Below, piece after piece: positions 8,647 through 15,713 of a DNA stretch of 39,209 nucleotides; positions within the stretch are counted from its first letter, which is position 1, and each line of letters begins with the position of its first letter. The position numbers and the translations under genes were made by a program. The notes under the pieces are model-generated. The model saw only the letters and a list, made by a program, of their open reading frames with translations, ran no database searches and was not told the origin of the DNA. The DNA comes from Clostridiales bacterium (lineage in GTDB: Bacteria > Bacillota > Clostridia > Christensenellales > CAG-138): positions 1 through 39,209 of the forward strand of contig CAKJYC010000056.1 in assembly GCA_918244965.1 (NCBI GenBank), given 5' to 3'.

Positions 8647-10383
8647 TTAATAATCATAGCCGAGGAACATAAAGTTGTATCGTCGAATCGCACGAAGAAT
8701 CATAAACATTAATCCGGCAATGATAAACACAAAGATTGCAAACGTCTGCCACAGGCGAGGCAATAGATCATAACCGAAGTTGTGCATATGATAGGTAGCG
8801 TGGTTCAACGGCGAAAGCCATCCTGTCAATACGTTCGCCTTATACATCAGTTCGTCCGGCATATGAAGGATCTGCTTGAAAAGCTCCGGATTCAATAAGA
8901 ATCCATAGAGCGAGAACCCGAAAGCCGCGGCGATACCTGCGCCTTTACCAAACTTAAGCTTGAAAAACAGCATCAGCAGCACAAGCGTCAGCGTATATGC
9001 GAGCATCAAAAGAAAGATAATGAACGCACATTGATACGGGCGCGACATTTCAAGCGTTTTCGCAAGGGCAGGCAGGGCAACTGCTTTCCCTGCGCCGGAA
9101 TAGCCGAGGATTGCCGCGGTCTCCGACCACATGTTGCCGATAAAGCTGTTCTGTGCACAGATTACGGAGGTAGCCACAAAAATAAACACCATATAGATGG
9201 TTATCGCCGCCATGATGTAAAGCAGTTGCCCCCATGCCCATGTGCGCCGCTTCATTCGTACAAGGAAGTAGGGGACGCCTGCTCCCAAGAATGGAATATC
9301 CGCAAAGAGCAGAACTAAAAGCAGCGAGATCAGCAGCACTGAATTTGCATCGCCAAATGTCCATACAAACGGCTCAAACGCCTGCATTGCTGTTCCCATT
9401 TCATAGGCGAACGATGCCGCTTTATCCGAAAGCAAAAAGCATAGGATAAACGCCAAAGCAAACGTGAGAACGATTCGCATATTACCGCGCCACATGCGGA
9501 AGTTATATCCGGTAACGGATAGAACCTTATGCAGCGGAAGAGCTTTTCTTTTGATTCGTTTGCTGTGACTGATCCGCTTCTCAATCGGGCGAGGTTTGAA
9601 CAACTGCCGAAACCGGTGTTCGGACTCTCCACCGCGTAGTTTGCGCTCTGCAATGATATAAAACGCAAGCAGCAGGATCATTAGTATAACAGCAGTTAGG
9701 AATACTGCCGATTTTCCACCGAGCGGCCATGCACCATTCAACGTCAGATAGTTTTTCGGATTGAGCATGAATGCCTTACGGAAGTATCGTTCCTGTAGAA
9801 TAATCAGGACATAGTAAAGAATAAACGGTGCGGCATACGCAAGATAGATGTTCTCGGTAATGGAGGATAAAAACATACCGACAAGCGCCCAGCATGCACC
9901 TTGCAAAAAGAACAGCAACGCTCGGAATGTAATCTCACCGAATTTCGGTTCCACATAGTAATTAACAAGCGTTTCATGCGGCAATAACAGCAGTGCGTAT
10001 AATCCGTATGCAGCGATGATCCCAACAACCAGAGATAATCCCCCGGAGAGCGCACAACCAAGCTCTTTTCCAACGACATACCGCGTTACCGTTGTTCGTG
10101 GCAGATATGCTTTAATAAATCCGGTTTTCTCATCGTCCACGAACGATGAGGTATATGGAATTGCAGCGAGAATAGGCGTCACCAACAAGATGATATCACT
10201 CGATAATGCTTTGAGCAGCAATTCCTCATGAAACCCCATAGGACGGTACTGCGTTTCTGAGAAGAACACATCATACATATCTGAAAACGAAGCAAACAGC
10301 AGACACAGCAGGACTCCTACTGTTGCAAATAGGAAATGCTTGCTAAAGACCGCTCGTTTAATATCCAGAATGCTTCCTTTCAT
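8647..10383 (-). CDS. ABC-2 type permease, double-length (two fused membrane halves)
   Basis: A 578-aa integral membrane protein. The first half (about residues 1-245) contains helices FLFATVGVLLCLLF, IILLVTPILAAIPYTSSFV, a long segment after VGKELGCAL, a helix near 165-195 and another around 225-245. A basic cytoplasmic loop (about 246-290: FRQLFKPRPIEKRISHSKRI) separates it from a second half with six more helices. The motif 'DDEKTGFIKAYLPRTTVTRYVVGKE' region is typical of ABC-2 membrane subunits. A single chain could supply both halves of the channel, pairing with the ATPase encoded at 6,503-7,141. It lies between two lipoprotein genes with gaps of 12 and 22 bases. Substrate unknown. Confidence 0.85.
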   Translation of the reverse strand: MKGSILDIKRAVFSKHFLFATVGVLLCLLFASFSDMYDVFFSETQYRPMGFHEELLLKALSSDIILLVTPILAAIPYTSSFVDDEKTGFIKAYLPRTTVTRYVVGKELGCALSGGLSLVVGIIAAYGLYALLLLPHETLVNYYVEPKFGEITFRALLFFLQGACWALVGMFLSSITENIYLAYAAPFILYYVLIILQERYFRKAFMLNPKNYLTLNGAWPLGGKSAVFLTAVILMILLLAFYIIAERKLRGGESEHRFRQLFKPRPIEKRISHSKRIKRKALPLHKVLSVTGYNFRMWRGNMRIVLTFALAFILCFLLSDKAASFAYEMGTAMQAFEPFVWTFGDANSVLLISLLLVLLFADIPFLGAGVPYFLVRMKRRTWAWGQLLYIMAAITIYMVFIFVATSVICAQNSFIGNMWSETAAILGYSGAGKAVALPALAKTLEMSRPYQCAFIIFLLMLAYTLTLVLLMLFFKLKFGKGAGIAAAFGFSLYGFLLNPELFKQILHMPDELMYKANVLTGWLSPLNHATYHMHNFGYDLLPRLWQTFAIFVFIIAGLMFMILRAIRRYNFMFLGYDY

Positions 10384-10395
10384 TAGATTATCCCT

Positions 10396-11763
10396 TCAAT
10401 TCGGATGAATTCTTTCTCCGTTTAATGCAATTATAGAAAAACCATAGTATAATGGAGCAGGAGAAAAAGAAGCATCGGCTTCATAGTTTATAACCCAAAT
10501 AGGTATGGCATACACTTTTTCAGGCACATCATTCTGATATAACATCGAATATCCTAATTGGATATCTGTTATTCGAATCTCGGTAATTCCTTCAACGAAA
10601 TCGCTTTGGATATTTAGTATTATGGCCTGTTGTATCTTATCAAAACCAATCATCAGCGGTTGATCTGATATCTTTTTATTCAGAGTACAAGGATTGCTCC
10701 ACGAGAAACTCCATATTCCATTATTATCAACATAAAGAGTAATTAATTCCATCGCCCATTCTTGCGAGAAAGAGGTATCTGCTTTTGAAGCCAGAGATTG
10801 ATTTGAAGAGATGCAAGGAATATTATTAACTGAATGCCTATACACAAGTTGCCACCCTTCTGATTCAACATTTGAGGTGTACATGTTTACTCTTTGAGCC
10901 TTTTTTGTTTCTAATTCTGAAAGAGAAACATTCTGTACTCCAATTGTAGCAAATAGAGATTCAGCTATTTCGCAAGCATCATCTAGAGAAATTGAAAGAT
11001 TGTTTAGTTCCCTTCCTGGATTTGCACCAACATACTCACCTTGTCTAACAATATCTTCGTTTTGAATCAAGTTATCGAAAGAAAAGAAACTAATCATGGT
11101 TTTTTCTGCGTTTATGTAAAGGTTTATATAACTATCCAGTGATGGATTATAATAATAACCTAATAAGGGGCTTCCCTCTCCAAACTCATGATACTTTTCC
11201 CAATTCGTTAATTGTGGTGCGATCAATTCAGGTGCAGCCTCATGTAAAAGAATCAGGTTCTCTTGAATTGTCGGTTCATTTAGTTCAGAAAGCCATCGAT
11301 TTAGTTCTTTCGTTTTTTCATTATCACGGATTTTAGGGAACAGATCTGAAAAGTATGCTTTTGTGGGAGTATACGTTCCAGCATATATTGGTTGTTTTTT
11401 CGCGAAATTTTTGCATATTAGTTCAATATCTTCAGCTTTCCAAAAGACATGATCAACTGAATATACTGACCAACTTGATACTATTGGAATAGTGATAGCT
11501 GCATCGATCCTTATACTTTTTTTGTTATCACATATAATGCTTTCTTTCCATTGAAATGAAAGTGTATCTTTGTTTGATTCATCGTTTTTTGAGATATTGG
11601 GGTAATTATTCAAGTGCTTTTCAATAGTGCCTTGAAAAGATGGCGAACTCGGATTTGGAGTAATATAAATCAGAGCATCAAGTTTTTCATGCTCTGACAT
11701 ATTAGTTAAAGGCTGGCAAGACAATAGTAGCGCGATAAATATAAAAAGAAATAATCTTTTCAT
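10396..11763 (-). CDS. Secreted lipoprotein, paralogue of the one at 7,155-8,624
   Basis: A 455-aa protein starting at ATG 11763 (a TTG three codons upstream is also open; the ribosome site is weak in both cases). MKRLFLFIFIALLLSCQPLT is a lipoprotein signal with lipobox LLLSC. The body has alternating beta and helical segments, no enzyme motif that I recognise, and strong AT bias. Order along the chain parallels the other lipoprotein: an early 'ITIPIVSSWSVYSVD' region against 'AIISIPNVSDVPVYTVN', and matching ends, so the two are distant paralogues from a duplication. Likely the first gene of the lipoprotein-ABC-surface protein run, since a terminator lies just upstream of it. Confidence 0.75.
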   Translation of the reverse strand: MKRLFLFIFIALLLSCQPLTNMSEHEKLDALIYITPNPSSPSFQGTIEKHLNNYPNISKNDESNKDTLSFQWKESIICDNKKSIRIDAAITIPIVSSWSVYSVDHVFWKAEDIELICKNFAKKQPIYAGTYTPTKAYFSDLFPKIRDNEKTKELNRWLSELNEPTIQENLILLHEAAPELIAPQLTNWEKYHEFGEGSPLLGYYYNPSLDSYINLYINAEKTMISFFSFDNLIQNEDIVRQGEYVGANPGRELNNLSISLDDACEIAESLFATIGVQNVSLSELETKKAQRVNMYTSNVESEGWQLVYRHSVNNIPCISSNQSLASKADTSFSQEWAMELITLYVDNNGIWSFSWSNPCTLNKKISDQPLMIGFDKIQQAIILNIQSDFVEGITEIRITDIQLGYSMLYQNDVPEKVYAIPIWVINYEADASFSPAPLYYGFSIIALNGERIHPN

Positions 11764-11771
11764 TTCACTCA

Positions 11772-11797
11772 ATAAAAAAGGGGAGGGGATCCTCCCC
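11772..11797 (-). terminator. Rho-independent terminator for the 11,810-12,271 gene
   Basis: Read on the minus strand, GGGGAGG (11797-11791), a 4-nt loop and CCTCCCC (11786-11780) are followed by TTTTTT. The 3' end abuts the next start codon at 11,763, so either there is read-through to the lipoprotein operon or that operon has an unseen start signal. Confidence 0.8.
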
Positions 11798-11809
11798 GTT
11801 TAATCCTAG

Positions 11810-12271
11810 TTATACCCAGATTCCATTTTCAACATAATATGGAGTATAATAGCCTTTAATGGGCATATTATGAACACCATCTTGAAGATAATTATATACA
11901 GTCATACCGAAGCTGTTGGTTGTAATCCCTGTTCCATAGACCATAGTACTGTCAGAGATGGTTCTGTCTTTTGTTAAGACGGGCGTTACATAATTACCGC
12001 CTACATAAAACTGGAGCGTATAAGTATTTGTTTGAGTACATTTAGTGACGACATCAACAGCACCGACCCAAGTCCTTCCTGAAGTAAGACTATTGTGCAT
12101 GAATGTATACTGATTGTATAGAGTGTTAGCAGAATAACTTCTTTGAGGGCCGACCGTACCAACAATATAATTAGATGTGTGCCAAGGATATGAAGTATCT
12201 GCAAAAGAACTAGTGATCGAAACAAGGATTAAAAGGACAACAACGGCGATACATAACACTTTCTTTTTCAT
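11810..12271 (-). CDS. Small secreted protein, unknown function
   Basis: A 153-aa protein with a good ribosome site (GGAGG nine bases before ATG 12271). Residues 1-24 are a Sec signal (MKKKVLCIAVVVLLILVSIT... ending SFA). The mature part is rich in Tyr, Thr and Ser, with predicted beta strands and no cysteines after the signal peptide. It would be released or wall-associated. I do not recognise the family. It lies between a sigma/anti-sigma pair and lipoprotein/ABC genes, so it may be a sensed or exported component. Confidence 0.7.
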   Translation of the reverse strand: MKKKVLCIAVVVLLILVSITSSFADTSYPWHTSNYIVGTVGPQRSYSANTLYNQYTFMHNSLTSGRTWVGAVDVVTKCTQTNTYTLQFYVGGNYVTPVLTKDRTISDSTMVYGTGITTNSFGMTVYNYLQDGVHNMPIKGYYTPYYVENGIWV

Positions 12272-12545
12272 CTTTCTACCTCCGAATTATTGATATCAAT
12301 TACAATTTGTTCGAAAAATGCTATCGTATAAACGATAACACCACTACAAGGTGTGAGCCACTCGCTCAAATTGTGTGAAGGATTCTTGTCGTGCAACTCC
12401 TTTCCCTACACAGCAATAGAAGCGTTCCTTCATTGCTATGAGAATTAAGAAATAAGGCCAGGCCAGCATTCTTTTTGAAAAACCTAACCATCCAATTAAC
12501 ATATAACGAGATATGAGCATAAAGCGTATTTTTTGTGGAGAGCCT
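12272..12545. other. Intergenic gap between two small secreted-protein genes
   Basis: No gene seen. A weak minus-strand hairpin TATCGT/ACGATA lies at about 12321-12338 and is followed on that strand by GCATTTTT, a possible terminator for the 12,546 gene. AGCAAT/ATTGCT arms lie further right. No clear promoter for the 11,810-12,271 gene is visible. Confidence 0.35.
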
Positions 12546-12971
12546 CTAAAAAACAGTTTTAAGCTTTGAATAAGCGCTTGCGGGCTCTACAAAGTTACCA
12601 TTTGAATCGTACACGAGAACATAAATACGAACACGATAAGTGCCAGCCGACAAGCCACTTTTACTCTTGTCAAGCGTAACAAGGCGTGTATCTTGTTTAT
12701 ACCAAATTGCTACAGTACTCCAACCTGTTGATGTCTGTTTTTGCAAATACATCGTCATCTTGATAGTATCAGTGCTAAATACTGATTTAGCAAATCCCGT
12801 GCAATAAGCTGTGTTCCCACTTATGTCTAGGGAGGCAGATACATTGAGAAGATTGACATATTTTGCATTCTGTAGTTCATATGTTGATTCTTTGGCGTTC
12901 TCGGCATATGCCGCTGAAAAAGATGATACGGCTAATAAAAACGATAAAAGAATAACTATAGCTTTTTTCAT
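12546..12971 (-). CDS. Small secreted protein (DUF6147-like)
   Basis: A 141-aa exported protein. The signal peptide is residues 1-23 (ending SAAYA). The mature part contains LLNVSASLDISGNTAYCTG, then KMTMYLQKQTSTGWSTVAIW and a strand-rich end 'GTYRVRIYVLVYDSNGNF'. That combination, 'I..sL.I...G.A.C......  LQ....G.W..V..W...G.YRV' matches small secreted proteins of gut Clostridia that I recall as DUF6147, but this name is from memory. Ribosome site AGGAGG lies eight bases before ATG 12971 and is enclosed in a hairpin (next entry). Probable role: secreted partner of the sigma-controlled system. Function unknown. Confidence 0.7.
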   Translation of the reverse strand: MKKAIVILLSFLLAVSSFSAAYAENAKESTYELQNAKYVNLLNVSASLDISGNTAYCTGFAKSVFSTDTIKMTMYLQKQTSTGWSTVAIWYKQDTRLVTLDKSKSGLSAGTYRVRIYVLVYDSNGNFVEPASAYSKLKTVF

Positions 12972-12979
12972 TACAATAA

Positions 12980-13020
12980 CCTCCTGTATAGTCTTCTATT
13001 ACACAAGACGATGCAGGAGG
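12980..13020 (-). promoter_or_regulatory. Leader hairpin that pairs with the ribosome site of the 12,546-12,971 gene
   Basis: On the minus strand CCTCCTG (13020-13014) is a perfect 7-bp complement of CAGGAGG (12986-12980), which contains the Shine-Dalgarno of the gene starting at 12971. An inner 5-bp pair GTCTT/AAGAC (13009-13005 with 12995-12991) supports the stem. Folding would hide the ribosome site, indicating translational control. The trigger (temperature, protein or small RNA) is unknown. Confidence 0.5.
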
Positions 13021-13047
13021 AAAAAGTGCAGCGCGTTTTATGCTTTT

Positions 13048-13740
13048 TTATTGTTCTTTTAGATTTCTAGCGATTTTTAGAATTTCTTCTCTGGATAATT
13101 CTCCATCTACTGTAAATATGTTCGTTTCGGTTGACCATATGACTCCTGCCCATCCGCCTTTCGTTATGAGCTCGCCGTATTCATCCCCTATATATACTGG
13201 TTCAATGACAGCTCCTTCTGAATTCAGTTGAGTTACTGTTGAAGCGCTTGAAATAGTAATATCAAAATACATATTATTATCATCACGATATGATAATATG
13301 TGCTTTGATGGAGTTGATACGCTTTCTATCTGTGTAAACCCTTCTGGGATATAAGTAGGTACATAGGTTTTTCCGTCAAAGCCCAGTATTTCTTCATCAA
13401 GTTGATATTCGGTGTATTGTGGGAACACCTTTTTGATTAATTCATTGATACGTCTCCTCACCGCTTCCGAGGTTGCAGGGATCAAAACAATCACTAGAAC
13501 AACGCATGCAATTGCGATTGCAATTGCCCTGCGCGGGATACGAAGAGGGGCTTTATCTTGCTTTTTCTTGCCTCCCTCAGGATATACCTTATCCAATTCC
13601 CGCATAAAGCGAGTTCTCGCTTCTTCAGGAATCGGTTCTTTATTCAATTCGATTGCCTGCTTTTCCAAGTCAGCGCTTTTGACTTTTGCCGCTTCAAAAA
13701 CGATCTTCTCAAACAGGGCATCTTCTTTACTCTTCCGCAT
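13048..13740 (-). CDS. Anti-sigma factor with DUF4367-like sensor domain
   Basis: A 230-aa single-pass membrane protein. The cytoplasmic N-terminal part (residues 1-70) is helical and charged; a transmembrane helix spans about 72-92 (AIAIAIACVVLVIVLIPATS); the extracytoplasmic part includes YIPEGFTQIESVST and a late 'VDGELSREEILKIARNL', the hallmark of DUF4367 domains that occur in anti-sigma factors. It overlaps the end of the sigma gene by 14 bases. Start ATG 13740 is preferred to ATG 13746 because AAGGAG is only one or two bases from the latter. Expected role: holds the sigma factor inactive until an envelope signal is sensed. Confidence 0.8.
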   Translation of the reverse strand: MRKSKEDALFEKIVFEAAKVKSADLEKQAIELNKEPIPEEARTRFMRELDKVYPEGGKKKQDKAPLRIPRRAIAIAIACVVLVIVLIPATSEAVRRRINELIKKVFPQYTEYQLDEEILGFDGKTYVPTYIPEGFTQIESVSTPSKHILSYRDDNNMYFDITISSASTVTQLNSEGAVIEPVYIGDEYGELITKGGWAGVIWSTETNIFTVDGELSREEILKIARNLKEQ

Positions 13741-14299
13741 ATCCATTCTCCTTGCAAAGCTGATACACCGCTTTTCGCGCTCTTGTCAAATAAGATCTAA
13801 CAGTGTGTTGGTTGACACCTAGAATTCTTCCGATCTCCCGATCAGTCATTCCTAAGAGGTACTTGTATTCCAGGACATGCTGTTGTTGATCCGGCAGCTT
13901 CAAAAAAGCATCTCGTAATTCTTCAACTACAATTCGATTCAACACGACTTCCTCGAATGATGCCTTTTCGTCTGAGTATTCAAAGGCGAATTTATCGTGA
14001 TCTATGCTGCCAGCTATGTGTTTCTGCTTTGTTTCACGTATCCGCAAGACATCAATGCTTCTTCTTCTAATACACATGACGAGGAAGTTTCGCATAGTGC
14101 AGCGCTCAACATTGCGAAATCTTTTGATATGGGTGATAACATACGAAAAGAAATCCTGCACAACATCCTCGGCATCATGAGGGTTGTGAACGATCCTATT
14201 TGCTTCATTCAAGAGCAGTTGATAGTTTTGATTGTATAGATCGACCAGAAATGCGCGATCATCCTCTGACTCGATCATTTGTAGTATCAAAAGAAACAT
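13727..14299 (-). CDS. ECF-type RNA polymerase sigma factor
   Basis: A 190-aa sigma-70 family protein. Region 2 lies at about residues 22-95, with ANRIVHNPHDAEDVVQDFFS (region 2.1-2.2) and RNFLVMCIRRRSIDVLR (2.4). Region 4 at 133-183 contains LPDQQQHVLEYKYLLGMTDREIG and the helix-turn-helix VNQHTVRSYLTRARK. The ribosome site AGAGGCGAG precedes ATG 14299. Size and lack of regions 1 and 3 fit ECF factors. Its gene overlaps the anti-sigma gene, and it heads a minus-strand run of secreted proteins, lipoproteins and an ABC transporter that it may control. Its own promoter looks like a standard housekeeping one. Confidence 0.88.
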   Translation of the reverse strand: MFLLILQMIESEDDRAFLVDLYNQNYQLLLNEANRIVHNPHDAEDVVQDFFSYVITHIKRFRNVERCTMRNFLVMCIRRRSIDVLRIRETKQKHIAGSIDHDKFAFEYSDEKASFEEVVLNRIVVEELRDAFLKLPDQQQHVLEYKYLLGMTDREIGRILGVNQHTVRSYLTRARKAVYQLCKENGYAEE

Positions 14300-14326
14300 A
14301 GTGCTCGCCTCTTTATCGTTATTGTC

Positions 14327-14354
14327 ATTTTACAAGTTTGTTGTTGTTTGTCAA
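14327..14354 (-). promoter_or_regulatory. Sigma-A type promoter of the sigma factor gene
   Basis: On the minus strand TTGACA (14354-14349), 16-base spacer and TAAAAT (14332-14327), 28 bases upstream of ATG 14299. Confidence 0.6.
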
Positions 14355-14380
14355 TGGTGTGAAGATAATAACTGTAACTT

Positions 14381-14486
14381 TTGATCACAGTCGCCTATTA
14401 TTTATAAACACCGCTATTCGACAAAATGTCCATTGAAAAGATATATTTTTTATTCAATGGATTTTTGCTGCTAACGAGGTGTTTAT
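14381..14486 (+). promoter_or_regulatory. Promoter region and nested inverted repeats upstream of the 2-TM gene
   Basis: A possible promoter is TTGATC (14381-14386), 16 bases, TATAAA (14403-14408). A perfect 9-bp outer repeat ATAAACACC (14404-14412) / GGTGTTTAT (14478-14486) encloses a perfect 9-bp inner repeat TCCATTGAA (14429-14437) / TTCAATGGA (14453-14461), which is followed by TTTTT (14462-14466). The inner part could be an attenuator or terminator, and the outer part an operator because its left arm overlaps the -10 box. If transcription starts further upstream, the whole could be a structured leader RNA. Confidence 0.4.
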
Positions 14487-14546
14487 GATAGTAATAAGTC
14501 TTAATGCTTAGTTGTATATTTTTGTTGTTTTTCATAGGGGGTATCA

Positions 14547-15077
14547 ATGGATGGTTTAAAAACAAATTCCAGTAAAAACAAACATGTTCAAAAAAGCTTT
14601 TGGAGTATATATCAAAGGATCGTTTTTCGGAATTATTACTTTTCCATATATAGAGATTTTTATATGAGACTATTGCTATTTGCACGAGGAGCGTCAATGA
14701 TAGCGATACTTGCCTCAACAGGAATATTGGTTGCGTTTTGTAACAATGATATGGTGCGATACATATGTCCAACTATTATTGTTATTGCCCAGATAATGCA
14801 GACTATCATGGACAAACTGCCCATTAATCAACGATCAATTGAATGTAGGGAGGCAAGCTTACAATACTATGATTTACAAGTTGATGCTGAGAGGTTTTGG
14901 TTACAAATAGCTTCACATAAGTGTTCAAATGAGGAGATTATTAAAGGAGTAAGCTTTTTTGGAAAACAGATTGTCAAGATTGAAAAAGCCTATTTCATTA
15001 ACGACGTGTTGCCGGAATCCAAACGGATAACAAAAAAAGCAAGCGAAGAATGCTCAAGATATCTAAGTTTAAGATAA
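14547..15077 (+). CDS. 2-TM membrane protein, SLATT-like candidate defence effector
   Basis: A 176-aa protein with a basic N-terminal 40 residues, two hydrophobic helices at about 44-65 (LLLFARGASMIAILASTGILVAF) and 69-88 (VRYICPTIIVIAQIMQTIM), and a helical C-terminal half. This layout (soluble helix, 2-TM hairpin, long cytoplasmic helix) is that of SLATT-type effectors, which are thought to form pores in nucleotide-signalling conflict systems; by eye the family call is only tentative. AGGGGGT precedes ATG 14547. It is followed 24 bases later by a small basic protein and stands first in the plus-strand defence island. Confidence 0.6.
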   Translation: MDGLKTNSSKNKHVQKSFWSIYQRIVFRNYYFSIYRDFYMRLLLFARGASMIAILASTGILVAFCNNDMVRYICPTIIVIAQIMQTIMDKLPINQRSIECREASLQYYDLQVDAERFWLQIASHKCSNEEIIKGVSFFGKQIVKIEKAYFINDVLPESKRITKKASEECSRYLSLR

Positions 15078-15101
15078 ACGGAAAAGAAGGGGGAAGAGAA
15101 A

Positions 15102-15314
15102 ATGTCACAAATCAAACCAGTAAAGCGGAATAAAGTGCTTAGAAAAGGAGGGAATAAAAAAAAGAAAAGAGCATATAGAATACGGGTCATGTACAATTCT
15201 CGTAGCGGCATGATAACGGAGATTCGTGAAAAAGCCTTAAGAAGGGCTAGAGTTCCAGAGAATCCGCATCCTGTTCCTATGCCGCCAATTGATGATGACG
15301 ATGAAGCCGAGTAA
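15102..15314 (+). CDS. Small basic protein paired with the 2-TM gene
   Basis: A 70-aa protein; the first 50 residues are strongly basic (KPVKRNKVLRKGGNKKKKRAYRIRV is rich in Lys and Arg), and the tail is Pro-rich then acidic (PPIDDDDEAE). GGGGGAAGAG provides the ribosome site. Charge distribution suggests contact with nucleic acid or membrane. It lies 24 bases after the 2-TM gene, so the two are co-transcribed and likely act together, perhaps as effector and regulator/immunity partner. No known family recognised. Confidence 0.6.
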   Translation: MSQIKPVKRNKVLRKGGNKKKKRAYRIRVMYNSRSGMITEIREKALRRARVPENPHPVPMPPIDDDDEAE

Positions 15315-15323
15315 GGCGCAAAT

Positions 15324-15607
15324 ATGATAAGCAGTCACAATCAAAAGAGGAGTGTATTGTTTAAATTATTGATAGCTGTCTTTCTTTACATCAATCCTAA
15401 AGAATCTTATGTATTGATTGCCAACAAGAATCAGTATTTGTTATCTATGCTGGATACATAAAAACTGTGCATGAATCGTATATTTGCAAGCGCGTAACAT
15501 GTATAGAAAAATGTGTGGCTAGTGGTCAGCATCAAATGTCTGCTTTCAATAGTAGAAAGGCAGATATCCTTGCCACCTTTGAGGAAATCATTGATTCTAT
15601 CACATAG
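15324..15607 (+). pseudogene. Possible frameshifted small gene
   Basis: The 400-base gap before gajA is not empty. ATG 15324 opens a 45-codon frame that ends at 15461. A second frame, open without an ATG from about 15393 to a TAG at 15605-15607, reads protein-like for about 68 codons (…VFVIYAGYIKTVHESYICKR…DILATFEEIIDSIT). Together they look like one gene of about 90 codons broken by a single frameshift near 15400-15440. It begins ten bases after the small basic gene, so it may have been its third cistron. No family recognised; chance open frames in AT-rich DNA remain possible. Confidence 0.3.
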
Positions 15608-15645
15608 GTAAGGCGTAGAAATATACAATCGAATTAAAAACATAA

Positions 15646-15673
15646 TTCCAAATTCGCGTTTACATGTTATAAT
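15646..15673 (+). promoter_or_regulatory. Promoter of the Gabija operon
   Basis: TATAAT (15668-15673), a perfect -10 box, with TTCCAA (15646-15651) 16 bases upstream as a weak -35; start ATG 15714 follows a 34-base leader with AGGAGG. Confidence 0.55.
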
Positions 15674-15713
15674 TATAAAAACCATTGGGATACGGTATAT
15701 AGGAGGAATCTAC

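Noticed and set aside
14398..14772. 124-codon minus-strand frame
   Set aside because: Opposite the 2-TM gene and AT-rich; no ribosome site.
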